64,000 bases of DNA from Capsicum annuum. Taxonomy: Eukaryota > Streptophyta > Magnoliopsida > Solanales > Solanaceae. The notes beneath the pieces were generated by a model that saw nothing but the letters and a program-made list of their open reading frames with translations, was not told the DNA's origin and did no database searches. Location of the stretch: contig NC_061112.1 of NCBI RefSeq assembly GCF_002878395.1, positions 43,543,069 to 43,607,068 of the forward strand, given 5' to 3'. The first letter of the stretch is position 1. Each line of letters starts with the position of its first letter. Shown here piece by piece: positions 1-12,333 of this stretch. Both the position numbers and the translations under genes were made by a program.

Positions 1-95
1 TAAGCAACATGGATAAATATTAAATGGGCATCAACATAACTAATGAATATCGAAAAAAAATCATTCAAACTTTTGAATTTTGTGCATGATTATAA
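1..95 (+). repeat. Direct repeat copy A
   Basis: This block resembles 766-860: an ATTAAATG word, then CAnnATAACTAATGAATATCGAAAAAA, then a run of T and TTTGTGCATGATTAT in the same order and spacing. The copies are about 765 bases apart and clearly diverged. They could be the ends of an old element or two copies of a dispersed repeat; the family is not recognised. Confidence 0.5.
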
Positions 96-765
96 TGCAT
101 ATGATCTGTAAATTGCATACTAATTTTCATTGATTAGTATTTGATCTATGTGAAAAAGAATTTCATTATTTAGTCTATCAAAATTCAATTTCAAATAAAA
201 TTGATCAACAAAAATTATAAAAGGGATGATAAATAAAATAAATAACTAATGACACACTTTTAAAAAATTATCTCTTGTGCCTGTTAATACATGTATCCTA
301 AAACCTGAAAATGAAAGTGTGCATATATTACCACTTACAGGCTAAAAGACTATTATGCAAAATTGTCAATTATCAGAAGTGTTTGTCCAGGAAGATTTAA
401 AGTCTCTATAGAAGAGGCATAGTCCATAGACACGTTTTCTTGCATATAAATATGGATATAAAGCATGAGAGGAATATAAAACATAAGTAGCAGAAAATAA
501 ATAGAAAGGTTGGATATTATTTTTTTAATCAGACCAATTCTATAGTGGACGGATAAATAATAGCATTAATGATACTTTAAAGAGAATGATATCATGATAT
601 ATTTTTTACATCTCGTTTAATGTCATGAATTTTAATTTATTTATTTTTTAATATAAAAGTATCACTTAACGGTAATATTTTACTATCACAACTTAGTTTT
701 TCTTCTCACAATGCTCATTATTAGAATAAAATTTTGAATATGAGATATCTAATATTTATGAATCT

Positions 766-860
766 TGTGCAATGTAGATATACATTAAATGAGAGTCAGT
801 ACAATTAATAAATACCGAAAAAACTCTTAAATTTTTTAATTTGTGCATGATTATGTTGGG
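766..860 (+). repeat. Direct repeat copy B
   Basis: Partner of the block at 1-95, with the same word order (ATTAAATG, AATAAATACCGAAAAAA, TTTGTGCATGATTATG). The match ends soon after the GTGCATGATTAT word, near 860. No coding sequence lies between the copies. Confidence 0.5.
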
Positions 861-1247
861 ATTGAAATATAATTCAAGTATTTTTCTCGCCTTAATTCAT
901 CACAAAAGTATTTTTAAAAGTTTTTACTAATCTCAAATTCATTTATATTAAAATATTGCTTAATTTATGATCAAGTAAAATTAATATTGTTGGTTGAACC
1001 AATATTATTGTCATAATAGTCATTGAATTTTGTGTAAAGTTTTAATAATTATATTGTCAATTATAAATGAAACTTTCACGTCAACTTTTATGTTGTCATC
1101 TTTTTTAATGGAATATCTTTTTACCAATTTATTGAATAAGCAATCTTATGATCGTAAGTTAATTATATTTTTAATTATAATATTCATTAAAATATTTATG
1201 AAATAGTATATTAATTATTAAAAATATATTCAATCTTTTCTTATAAC

Positions 1248-1272
1248 TATGCGAAGCGCGGATTAGTATACC
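1248..1272 (+). other. Possible Helitron-type 3' end hairpin
   Basis: The string TATGCGAAGCGCGGATTAGT stands out in very AT-rich surroundings. Plant Helitron 3' ends often carry a short GC-rich hairpin around GCGAAGC followed by a few bases and a terminal CTAG-like tetranucleotide. Only the hairpin core is convincing here: the following bases give TAGTATACC rather than a clean CTAG, and no matching 5' TC end was located. Confidence 0.25.
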
Positions 1273-1603
1273 ATTTTAGATTATAACAAGGAATTGTTGT
1301 GTTCTCTGTATTATGTTTTTATTTTCAAAAAAAAAAAGATAAAAAAGTTATTTTATTTTGGTGCATTTAATCCGTATGACAATCAATGACATATTATTTT
1401 CATCTATACGACTTATATTTTTGACATAATTTCTATTATTCATTGAGTGTTTCTATATTTGTTATGGAATTTATGCTTGTTTAATAATAAATTTATAGGA
1501 TTTAAGATAAGTGGTTCTTAAATAATTGATTGTGTTAGAGTTATGACAGCCTAAAATAATGTACGTAGTTGTCTTACTATACTTTATAATTGTTTAAATC
1601 AGT

Positions 1604-2610
1604 ATGTCAATTGTTGGAAAGAACATTTTCGCCGAGCTTAATAAAGGTGATAAGCTTAACGGTGATAACTGTGAAATATAGAGTATGAAAATTCAATATA
1701 TCCTGAAAGAGCAACAAGTTCTAGAAGCTTTTAATATGTCTATGAAACTTCCTGAAAATGGTAATACTCCTCAATATGAGAATGATCTTGAGGCATATCA
1801 ATCTTGAGAAAAAAATTCTCTTGCTCGCATAATGTTGTTGAGCAGCATGGATAGTGATATTATGAGAGAATTTTAAACGTATGACGATGCTAAGGACATG
1901 TGATCCACATTAAAAGAAAAATTTGGCCATACTTCAGCTGCTAAGTTAAAGGCTTTTACTATTAAGTTTGATACTTATAAGAAACGCCCTGATCATACTA
2001 TACGAAAGCATCTTCGTCATATATCAAACATGGTGAATGAACTGAAAAATGTTGGTCATCTGTTAACCAAAAAGCAACAATTCCAAGCTGTGATTCTCTC
2101 CCTACCCCAAAGCTGAAAAAATATGAAAATGTACTTAACCCACAATATTAGCAACAAACTATGAAAAATGTTAAGCATAATTTGGAACTCGAGAAAGAGC
2201 GCCTTGGAGTAGACAATGCTGCTACAAATATATATATGACTACTTCAGATTCTAAACATGGATATGACAACAAACGCAAGTGTGCTAAATTTTTCAAAAA
2301 TAAAGGGAAAGAAAATGTCTCAAAGAAGAAAGAATAATCAACAACAACAACAACAACAACAAACCCAGTATATTTCCACATAATGGGGTCTGGGGAGGGT
2401 AAAATGTACGCAGTCCACACCACTACCCCCGAAGGAGTAGAGAGGCTGTTTTTAATAGACCTCCGGCTCCCTAAGAATAATTAACAAGGAGAGAAAAATA
2501 TTTCCACTTCAAAGAAAAAGAAAAAGGTGAACATGGCTAAGCTCAAGTGCTACAACTGTGAGAACAAGAGGCACTTTGCTCTTGATTGCCCTAAGCCTAA
2601 AAAGGTACGC
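1604..2610 (+). pseudogene. C1 gag (copia capsid/nucleocapsid), decayed
   Basis: The first ATG of the gag-like frame is at 1604 (MSIVGKN...). Gag packages the element RNA into virus-like particles. Homology to copia gag (UBN2-type) runs to about 2115 with at least three in-frame stops where the family has tryptophan codons. A CCHC zinc knuckle with all four ligands present (CYNCENKRHFALDC) lies at 2548-2589. A SINE at 2343-2472 interrupts the linker between capsid and knuckle. This gag cannot give a full product. Confidence 0.8.
2343..2472 (-). mobile_element. TS-type SINE, 5'-truncated, antisense in C1 gag
   Basis: Read on the minus strand this is the 3' part of a Solanaceae SINE: a CAGCCTCTCTAC block, TGCGTACATTTTACCCTCCC, CAGACCCCATTATGTGG, then CTGGGTTTG and a (TTG)n tail of about seven units. 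Near-perfect target duplications of 13 bases flank it: AAGAATAATCAAC at 2330-2342 and AAGAATAATTAAC at 2473-2485. Only about 130 bp are present, so the tRNA-derived 5' part with the Pol III boxes is missing and the copy is dead on arrival. The TS family name is from memory of the tail and body words. Confidence 0.85.
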
Positions 2611-2629
2611 GTCTTTATTAATAATTTAC

Positions 2630-3990
2630 ATAGTGATATAAATATTTCTGGTTTTGCTTTTTAACTGAATTAATTTCTATGTAGATTGTAGACTCAACAG
2701 CTATCGAGCATATAGCAATGGATAGAGATGATTTCATAGAATTTTGATGAATTCCGTAAGAATTCAAATGGGTGTATGTAGGAAATAACTTTAAGGAGGA
2801 GGTAAAAAAGATTGGTACCTGCAAGCTGGAAATACATTATGGATGAACTCTATATCTACATGATGTACTATTTACCCCAATAATACATCGAAATCTAGTC
2901 TCTGTTAGAATGTTGATTAAGTTAGGATTTAATTTTTCTTTCATGAACGTGGTGTGGATTTGTATTTGGAAAAAACAAAATATGACACTAGTAATTTTTA
3001 TGATCAATTTTTTGTATTGAATGTTATTCGAAGTCCTAATAATAATAATATCAGTTTCTTATTTACGTCAACTTCCAATTATGAAAATGATGTAAATTTA
3101 TGGCATGCTAGTCTTGGCCATATTGGCCATCAAAGAATGAATAGCTTAGCTAAAGAAGATGTACTTGACACAATAGACAAAGTAGAATTATTTACTTCTG
3201 AATCGTGCCTAGCCATAAATATTGCAAGAAAACTATCTGGGAAAGACACAAGGGTTGATACTCTATTAAAATTAATTCATTCTGACATCTGTAGTTCAAT
3301 GAATGTAAGGGCAAGACATGGTTCTATTTAATTCATCACTTTCATTGATGATTTTACTCGATTTAGTTATGTATATTTGATTTCACACAAATTTGAAGAT
3401 TTGAGTTGCTTCATTAAGTTTATGAACTTAGTTGAGAATCAATTGGATAAAAAAATTAAATCTCTAAGAACTAATTGAGGTAGAGAGTATTTGTCTGATG
3501 AGTTCAAACAATTGTGTGATGAAAAAGAAATTCAAAGATGATTAACTACTCTTACACTCCCCAACAAAACGGTGTTGCAGAATAACTAAATAGGTCCTTG
3601 TTAGAAATGGGTAGGCCAATGATGACACAAGTAAAATTACCTATCACCAATTGGAGTGATGCATTACTTACTGTTGAGTTTGTACATAATCGTGTCCCTT
3701 CAAAATTAGTTACAACTACTCAATATGAGTTAGCAACTAAACGAAAGTCCGATTTGAGCATTTTAATGCCTTAAGGGTGTGCTGTTTTTATTCATAACTC
3801 TTCTTCTCAATATGAAAATTTAGGTCCAAGGAGAAAGAAGTGTATCATTATAAGATATTATGAAAAGTCTAAGGGTTATATGTTTATAGTCGAACAAAAT
3901 AGTGGCACTATAACTGAAATTGAGTCACGTGATGCTACATTCATAGAGAATGATTTTTCTAAGAAGGGCAAGATAGTTCATGCTTATCTC
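2630..3990 (+). pseudogene. C1 protease and integrase region, decayed
   Basis: A protease remnant near 2684-2750 keeps the catalytic Asp in a DSTA word (the family has DSGA). A GAG-pre-integrase block follows at about 3098-3170 (LWHASLGHIGHQRM). The integrase core starts near 3270; its acidic residues can be picked out in HSDIC, FIDDF and NGVAE, although the last two are in broken frames. The longest open piece is 2954-3331 (125 codons). One Cys of the integrase zinc site region appears to be Ser. Integrase would have joined element cDNA to the chromosome; this copy cannot be made. Confidence 0.75.
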
Positions 3991-4199
3991 TTTATGAAAC
4001 TACAAACCAGACTGCTTCTGCTATTGACATTTCAATGAGTTTAAGTGTAAGTAATGTTAATGATAATGGACCAATTCCTAATTCTACAAGGCCTAGAGAT
4101 ATTGTTGGTCCAAGTGAGAGTAACTTATCAATTGATAAATTAATTTGTCAATCTCAACCGCGTCGAACAAGTCGCCCACAAATTTTCGATCATCGATTT

Positions 4200-5219
4200 G
4201 AGATCAAATTATAGTAACTCCGGGTGATGAAGAGTCAAGAAATACAAATGAGGATATTTTATTCCTCTCTAAAGAAAAATGGTTAAAAGCAATGAAGGAG
4301 GACATGGAGTCAATGAAATCTAACCAAGTTTGGGAATAGGTTGATCTACCAGCAGGCCGAAAAGCTATTAAAAATAAGTGGATTTTCAAAATAAAGCGTA
4401 AGGCAGATGGTAATAGCAAAAGATTTAAAGTTTGTCTAGTAGCTAAAGGGTACACACAACAGGAAGGAATTGATTATGAAGAAAATTTTTTGCCTGTTGT
4501 ATGCTTTACTTCAATAAATTAATTTTTTCTATAGTAGCTATGTTGGATCTAGAATTACATCAAATGGATGTGAAAACTGTATTTCTCAATGGAGAACTAG
4601 AAGAAGAAATATATATGAACAACCTATAGGTTTCATGAAAAAGGCAAAGAAAATAAAGTATGTCGACTTCGAAGATCGATTTATGGCCTAAAACAATCTT
4701 CTAGGCAAGGGTACTTATGTTTCCATAATGCTATAATATCATAGGGTTTTGTGATGATTCATAAAGATCATTATGTATACATCAAAAGATCTAAAGATAA
4801 ATTTTTAATTTTATCATTGTATGTAGACGACTTGCTTATAGCTGCAAGTGACATTGGATATGTACAAGAAATGAAAGAGTGGTTATCATTTATATTTTTG
4901 ATGAAAGATATGGGTGAAGCGTCATATATTCTTGGAGTTAAGATTTCAAGAGATCGTTCAAAAGATTGTTGTCTCTTTCACAAGAACTTTACAATAAGAA
5001 AGTTCTTGAACGCTTTAATATGCAAGATTACAAATCCATAAAATCTCCAGTTTCTAAAAGTAAAGCTTTAAATCAAATGATGTTCCCTCAAACTACACAA
5101 GAGAAGGAACAAATGAGAAAAGTTTCTTATGCCAATGCAGTTAGAAGTCTAATGTATGCTATGATATGTACCAGACCTTATATCTGTTATGCTGTTAGGT
5201 TAGTTAGTGGATATCTATC
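4200..5219 (+). pseudogene. C1 reverse transcriptase, decayed and interrupted
   Basis: The RT region begins near 4259 and includes the conserved WIFKIKRKADG...LVAKGYTQQEGIDY block at 4380-4480. The YVDD active site is intact at 4820-4831 (YVDDLLIAASD). The RT/RNase H connection (AVRSLMYAMICTRP) is at about 5140-5180. Several frameshifts and stops occur between 4500 and 4750. The frame is cut at 5219 by gypsy element X and continues at about 18525. Confidence 0.8.
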
Positions 5220-6452
5220 TGTAATGACACGAGGCTACCCCCTAGTCGTAACACGATGCTTAAAACCACAAGTGAACCCAAGAAAACCCATGAACTGGCA
5301 TACTGCTTGAGCAACTGATTTAATATGTATTAAATAGCTAGTTTTGCTGTGCAGAAACATAAGCATAATGAAATTTAAATAAGTATGTAACTGATAAAGT
5401 TTACAATCTGATAAATCTGAAGAGAGAAACTGAAATTACATGACTGACTCTGATTGATATCTATGAAGCCTCTACTATACTAACTATAGATACTTAGGAC
5501 ATGCCTCTAGCTACCATTAATCAATACATATGAATAATAATAATAAAAATAAAGTACAAGATCAACATCTGACTGGAGTCCCCAAAATAGGAGAACTCAT
5601 CACCTACTGACTGGAAATTACAATCGTCTGATCATGTTGCGTGGGCTACAACTGGTACCTACATTATGAAACAATGTAGTCACACAGACGTATATATGGA
5701 TCAATACTTCTGGAATGTACTGAGTAAGTGGGGGTGAATGCAATAAGTAAAACTGATTTCATGTGTAATCTTAAACATACATGCTAACTGTAAGTAGACT
5801 CACCAAAGACTGAAATAAGATGAAAGTTGATATATCTTGAAACATGAATAACAAACAAAATATTACAAGTTGGTGAGTCACTATACTCAGTTTCTTAAAA
5901 CTTTACTTTCTTAGAGTAAGTAGAACTAAAGCTAAAAAACAATAAAACATAGATACTGTATGAATACTAGGCCTAAAACTACCTAGTGGGAACTGACATA
6001 ACTCATGGATTTGAATATGTAAACATACTAAGCTTGAATGAATAAAATTACAAAACCAACATAACATGTATTAAGTAGATCTGATTAACTGAACGACTGA
6101 TGTTTGTGTGACCGAATAATTAAAATTTGAGAAAAGGGATAACTAACATTGGTATATTGAGTAGAGGACATATGAATATGGATAATGTAAAATTGAACCT
6201 TACTTAATCTGAATAACTAGACTGAAACTGTGGGGTACTGTGCATATGAGAAAAGGACTAACTGAACAACATGAGATAACTGAGCATGAATGCATGCAAA
6301 CTATAATATCTAAGAATACAAGACTAAGTGTATATCTGTTATATCGCAAAGACAATCAATAATTCTGAAAGACTGAAATCTGTATAATTGAATATCTGAA
6401 AGTATGTACACTTAGTCAAGAAAACCTAAATTGAAATTACGTTGAAAACTAA

Positions 6453-7430
6453 TGTAACGACCTGAGACTACCCCCTAGTCGTCACACAGTGCTTACAGTC
6501 CCAAGGGACCATAAGCTAACCCATGAGCTAGTACCTGCTGTGTGCACTGAATGACATGATCATAAATATGAAAAAATACTAACATTTCCATAAGGTTTTA
6601 TCAACTGGATTCAAAACTTAATTATAAATCTAGAAAAGACAACTGTCTAAATCTAAGAAAAATACTGATAAACTAAATAACTAACTGACTGTAGTGTCTG
6701 AAAAGCCTCTAAGATTGACTGAGTGAGACTTGATGGGACAGGCCCCCAACTAATTGTACTAACTTCTGAAAAAAAGATATGAAATGATAAGATCTGTCCT
6801 CGGATAATAAAGACTCACCACTGCTACTATATTGCTGATAATTTGAGAATCTAGGTGCGAACTGGGAACTGAGCGTCAGCACCTATGATATGAGACATCA
6901 TAGTGCAAAATAAAAGTATGCGATCAGTACTTTAAATATGTTGGTATGCTAAATGAGGTAGCTAACATGCGAGGTTTCATGAATATGAGTAATGATCTAT
7001 CTGAGTATACATGCAAGGCATGGGATACTGAATAGAGAACATGAAATATGTAGATACTGAACATGCATGAAAGTCTGTAAAATACTAAAAATAGATAAAA
7101 ATTTGTAGACACTGAAGATGCATAACCAAGCATATGACATGAACTAGGTGAAATCTGTAATCACTTAAATACTGAAATAATTAAAATCTTTATGCTTTGG
7201 TCAAATAATACTAAGACTGAATAACTGAACTAGAACTGTAACTGAGACTTTATTTGATACTGTTGGAGGTATAATTTAACCGATATTTTCCAATCAAAGC
7301 TAATCGGGGTCCAACCTGTAACCCCAGCTGAAAGGGTGTTAATACCGTGCCACGGGTACTAACGTTGGCTGTGTTGATCCACTAAACTGATATAATTTCC
7401 AAAGGACTAAGGGTGTTAAACCTGAACTGA
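6453..7430 (-). repeat. Y 3' LTR, left remnant
   Basis: Matches the first 980 bp or so of the right LTR (14045-15025) closely, for example the shared GGGACCATAAGCTAACCCATG and AGCACCTATGATATGAGACA words. The match stops after CCTGAACTG, where the right LTR goes on with GTGGGTGACC; about 1.47 kb of LTR is missing here. Confidence 0.85.
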
Positions 7431-7432
7431 CT

Positions 7433-9346
7433 ATTGACACCCAATTTTGGCCTTCCGATATTAGATTTAGGCTGTTATTTTAGCAAAATCATTCATTTTA
7501 AAATGTAGTATTTTCTTTATACATTTTCTTGCATCAAACAGATTTTTGACGTGTCACATTCATGATTTAAATGTACAAATTATTTTATTCATTTTCGATA
7601 TCATTTTTACAATTTACTAATTCAGATACAACATTTTACACAATTTTATTAATATTTATTAAATTATTTTTATCATAAAATATGAACATCACAATTTACA
7701 AACACATTACTTATTATTGTTATTATATATTATGTATCATTATTTTTTATTATTATTATTATTAGTTATTTATTATTATTTATTATCAATTTTTATTATT
7801 TAGTATTATTATCATCTTTTTATTAGTATTATTTATATTTATTTATTATTATTACTATTATATATTTAAATAACAGCCTAATTTGAAGTCACCTTGCCTA
7901 AATTTATTTACCTTTTAACCTAATTTTTATCCAGGTTATTACAATTTTAGCCAATTTTACAAATTATAGCCAAATTATGACTCAATTTATAAATTTCATT
8001 TCAATTTTGATCAAATCCTCAACCCTCTAGATCTCAGTCTTTGATCAAATTTGATTCGATGGCTGAGATCAAAAGCCTTTTCCTTTCCTTTTAAAACCCA
8101 AAACACAACCCAAACCCTAATTCACAAATCATCCCCCTATCTTCTCTCTCTCTCTCTTCTTTCTCTCTATACCTTCATTTTTTCTCCAAGGCGCCATTAA
8201 TGTCGATGAGTTGTTCCACCACCTCCATCCTCTCCTCTCATCAATGAGCCTCGCCAGATGTAATTACCGGTGGGCTCTGCGTCTTCTCTGCCACCAAATG
8301 CCAATGCTCGTCCATGGCGCCATCACCTATCGCCATCGCCACCCCTCTCCTTCTCCGAAGGATAACCAACCATGCAAAGCCACCCACCGCCATCAACACC
8401 AACAGGTGATTTAGCACCAGAGCCACTCTATTCTCTGCTTCCCAGATCTACCGTGAACCACCATGTCGTTGTCTCTTCCATCCATCATCGCCTCCATGTC
8501 ACCAGCCGTCATTAAAGATGACACAGCATCACCAGGCGGCGACACCAGTTAAACAACTAAGGAAACCCGTCGCCCCCTTCTCTGAGCTTCTTTCGCTCAC
8601 GCCGCCACTCCAATGTCCTAGATTCTGAAGTATTTACAAGTACTTGATGGATTTACCGATGTAAATCCGTCACAGGTTTGTTTTCGTATTGAGCTTTACG
8701 TGAATCTGCCCTTATTCTTCTCTTCTCTTTTATTATTATTTGTCTTTTGTGTCTCTTTTGCCCATAGACTCAAAATTGATTACGTAGGGCTTTGAATTTT
8801 AGTTCAATTGCTGATCATTTACCCATCTAGATCGAAATAGGTGAAAATGCCCAAATTCCACATGTACTTGATTTTCACCCCAAATATGGATGCCGATATA
8901 TGCCTATTGTTTGTTATATGCTATGGGTTGAGAGTTCTTAAATGTTGATTAATTTAGAATGACTGTCTAATTGCATAATTTTAGGTAGAACCCTAATCTG
9001 TGATCTGAATGTTGAGTAGTTGTTATGAATTTTTCTCTAAGGAAGTATCGAGTGTAGACATAATTACGACACTTGATTCGCATGAATTTAAAATTATAAC
9101 AGTCTTGTGATAGAATAATTTTCGTGCTTAAATTTTGATGCGATTTTATTTTGATTTCATACGAATTTTTAATGATTTGAGTTGGATTTTTGTGCATAGT
9201 TGAATTGTTGTGGTTAAGGCATATTTGTATAATCATTCTTTTATTTTTATTTGGTTACTTCTATTACCTTTAATATATATTAGTTCTTTTTACTTGTTTA
9301 TTTATAGAAAATCCCATAAGTCGTCCGAATCTATTCTACACTTGAC
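7433..9346 (+). mobile_element. LTR-like block replacing the end of Y
   Basis: Starts TATTGACACCCAATTTTGGCC, close to the TGTTGACACCC start seen in plant LTRs, and could end at TTGACA (9346). Inside are an (ATT)n-rich tract (7741-7865), a CT-rich tract (8130-8175) after a TTTTAAAA word that could be a promoter, and a GC-richer part (8200-8600) with small chance ORFs. This resembles the U3-R-U5 pattern of a long gypsy LTR. There is no target duplication and no internal region. It could be a solo LTR trimmed by deletion; the family is not known. Confidence 0.4.
7741..7865 (+). repeat. Imperfect (ATT)n tract
   Basis: About 125 bases made almost only of TTATTA and TTTATT units with a few C and G interruptions. 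It lies inside the LTR-like block. Confidence 0.9.
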
Positions 9347-9360
9347 AAATTTTTTCTTTG

Positions 9361-10800
9361 TTATTTATTAATCTCCTTAAAGGAAAGACTATTCTGAATA
9401 TCTACACTTTCTAAGGGAATAACTATAGCTGGATCACCAATACACTTTTTCAAAAATGAGACAATGAACAATGGGTGTACTAAGACTAAATATGAAGGCA
9501 ACTCTAGCTCGTAAGCTACCTTTCTAACATGAATGAGGATTCTGAAAGGATCGACATATCGGGGACTAAGTTTCTCTTTCTTGTCAAATCTCTTTACTCC
9601 CTTCATGGGAGATATTTTCAAGTACACGAAGTTACCGACCTCAAACTCGAGATACTTTCTCCTCATATCAGCATATGATTTCTGTCGGCTCTGGGCAGCC
9701 GTAAGCCTTTCTTTGATCAACTGAACCTTTTCTAACTAATCAAACACCAAGTCAGGCCCTACTACTGTAGCCTCACCTACTTCAAACCAACCAATTGGAC
9801 ATCTACATCTCATACCATAGAGAGCCTCAAATAGAGCCATACAGATACTGGAATGATAGCTGTTATTATGTACGAATTCAATCAAAGGTAAATGGTCATC
9901 CCAACTACCTTTAAAATCAAATGCGCATGCTCTAATCATATCCTCAAGAGCCTAAATAGTCCTTTCTACTTGACTATCTGTCTGAGGGTGGAAGGATGTA
10001 CTGAGGTGGACTTGGGTACCAAAACCCTTTTGGAATGCTTTCCAAAAGTGAGAGGTAAACTGGGTACCTCTATCTGAGATGATAGTTAAGGGAACACTGT
10101 GCAACCTAACCAACTCTCTGAGATAGAGTTCGGCTAAGTCCTCCGCTAAATAAGAGGTATGGACTGGCAAGAAATGAGCTGATTTAGTTATCCTGTCTAC
10201 GATAACCCAAATAGAGTCATGCTAATGACGGGTATGAGGCAAACATATCACAAAGTCCATTTTCATTTCCTCCTATTTCAACATGGGACTACTAAACTCC
10301 TGCATGAACCCACTAGGTTTCTGGTGCTCAACCTTAACTTGCTGGCATGTAGAGCACTTAGCTACCAACTCTGCAATATCTCTCATCATCCCACTCCATT
10401 AATAGATCTCCCACAAATCGCGGCACATCTTAGTGGCCCCTGGATGAATAGAGTAACGCACCCCATGCGCTTCTGCAAGAATTTGTTGCCTCAAATGATC
10501 TACACCAGGCATACACAATCTACTCTGATAACGTGAAACACCATCTTCCTCTTGGGAGAAAACCTCTACCTTCTGATCTTTAACTGATTCTTTCAACTTA
10601 ACTAGACTGGAATCTCTATCCTGCTTTTCTTTCACCTTGGAAACTAGAGATGACTCTGAGCTACTCTGTACCCATACACTACCTTCTACTAAATCAAGTA
10701 AACAGACACCTAGTCGGGCAAGCTGATGAACTTCCTGAGCTAAGTTCTTTTTACCATCCTCCATATGAGCTACACTACCCATAGATAATACACTGAAAGC
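9361..10800 (-). pseudogene. Y integrase, truncated before the chromodomain
   Basis: Reading right to left: an H2C2 zinc-binding part near 10399-10480 (HPGATKMCRDLW), the core near 9736-10240, and the C-terminal part with the GPF-like word (SPRYVDPFRILI) at 9361-9720. The three acidic core residues are visible, in VIVDRI (about 10196-10201), ISDRGTQF (about 10070) and QVERTI (about 9960). Stops separate the blocks. The frame ends at 9361 after a GDP...SLSFKE stretch, exactly where relatives go on into the chromodomain; that part is lost to the 7433-9346 block. Confidence 0.85.
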
Positions 10801-10839
10801 ATCACCCACTACCTTGGCCTTGCCCGAATGATACAGAAC

Positions 10840-12080
10840 ACTCATGTCATAATCCTTCAATAACTCTAACCATCTTCTCTGACACAAATCAAATCTTTCT
10901 GAGATAACACATACTGGAGGCTTTTGTGATCTATAAACACATCTACATGCACCCATACAAGTAATGCCTTTAAATCATTAAGACGAATACTACTGCTGCT
11001 AGCTCAAGATCATGAGTTGAATAATTCTTCTCATGAGGCTTAAGCTATCTGGAGGCGTAGGCTATGACCTTACCTCTCTGCATGAGGACACAACCCAAAC
11101 CTACTCTGGATGCATCATAGTACACAATTAAACCATCGGAACCATCTGGTTGAGTCAAGACTGGGGCTGAGATAGGTCGAGTCTTCAACTCCTGAAAACT
11201 CTTCTTGTATGAATCTAACTACTAAAACTTAAATTTCTTCTGAGTCAACCTGGACATGGGGGATGCAATAGAAGAAAACCCTTCAACAAATTCAACAAAT
11301 TAACGATAATAGCCAGCTAAACTCAAGAAATTCCTAATGTCTGATGGAGAGATGGGTCTAGGACAGTTTCTCACCGCTTCAGTCATTTAAGGATTAGCTC
11401 TAATGCCATCACCAGAAATAATATGATCAAGGAATGCTACTGATCTTTTCCAGAATTCACACTTACTAAATTTAGCAAACAACCAATGGGCTTTAAGAGT
11501 CTGAAGTACTATGCTGAGATAGTCTACATGATCGCTTTTTCTACGAGAATAGACAAGAATGTCAACAATGAATACTATGACTAACATATCCAAGTACTGC
11601 TTGAACACTCGGTTCATCAAGTCCATGAAGGTTGCTGGGGTATTTGTAAGACCAAAGGACATGACTAGAAATTCGAAGTGACCATATTGAGTTCGTAAAG
11701 CTATTTTTGGAATGTCACATTCTTTGACTCTAAGCTGATGATAGCCTGATCTGAGGTCTATCTTGGAAAAGTAACTAGCACCTTGAAGTTGGTCAAACAA
11801 GTCATCGATTCTAGAAAGTGCGTATTTATTCTTGACTGTGACCTTGTTCAACTGACAGTAGTCAATACACATTCTGAGAGAATCATTTTTCTTACGCACA
11901 AATAGAACAGGTGCGCCCCACGGATTGATGTTGGGTTTTATAAATCCCTAATCTATGAGATTCTTCAACTATTCTTTCAGTTTTTTAAGTTTGGCTAAAG
12001 CCATTCTGTATGGTGGAATAGATATAGGCTGAATATCTGGGAGAAGGTCTATTTTGAAGTTGATTTTCCTTTCAGGAGAA
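10840..12080 (-). pseudogene. Y reverse transcriptase and RNase H, catalytic Asp lost
   Basis: The RT is recognised from [30 protein letters not shown] and [14 protein letters not shown]. The active-site word reads FIVD at 11561-11572 where the family has FIDD, so one of the two metal-binding Asp residues is Val. The RNase H part lies around 10840-11330 with stops. The longest open piece is 11387-11899. RT copies element RNA into cDNA; this copy would be inactive even without its stops. Confidence 0.87.
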
Positions 12081-12333
12081 ACTCCAAGAAAATCTTCAGG
12101 AAAGACCTCTGAGAATTCATTTACTTCTAGGACTGACTCAAGTGTAGGGGTTTATGAGTTAGAGTCTTTGACTCATACAAAATGGTAGACAACCCCTTGG
12201 ATATCATCTTTCTGGCTCTAAGGTATGAAATTAACTGACCCCTAAGAGCTGTAGTACTACCCCTCTATTTAAGGACTGGTTCATTTAGAAACTGAAAATA
12301 AACTATTCTGTTTCTATAATTAACTAAGGCATA

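Larger units (their letters stand above)
1..1600. other. AT-rich spacer without genes
   Basis: I see no coding region here. The stretch is strongly AT-rich with many homopolymer runs. It holds a diverged direct repeat (about 1-95 and 766-860) and a short GC-rich hairpin word near 1248-1270, listed separately. The 5' LTR of the copia element whose gag starts at 1604 should lie here, but I could not match anything to its 3' LTR at 20468-20984, so that end is either lost or too diverged to see. Confidence 0.7.

Noticed and set aside
2343..2364. (CAA)n run as a stand-alone microsatellite
   Set aside because: It is the tail of the antisense SINE, shown by the SINE body next to it and by flanking target duplications.
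8200..8430. Two overlapping small ORFs (both strands) as peptide genes
   Set aside because: Both sit in a GC-rich part of an LTR-like block, overlap each other in antisense and have His/Pro-rich, composition-driven content.
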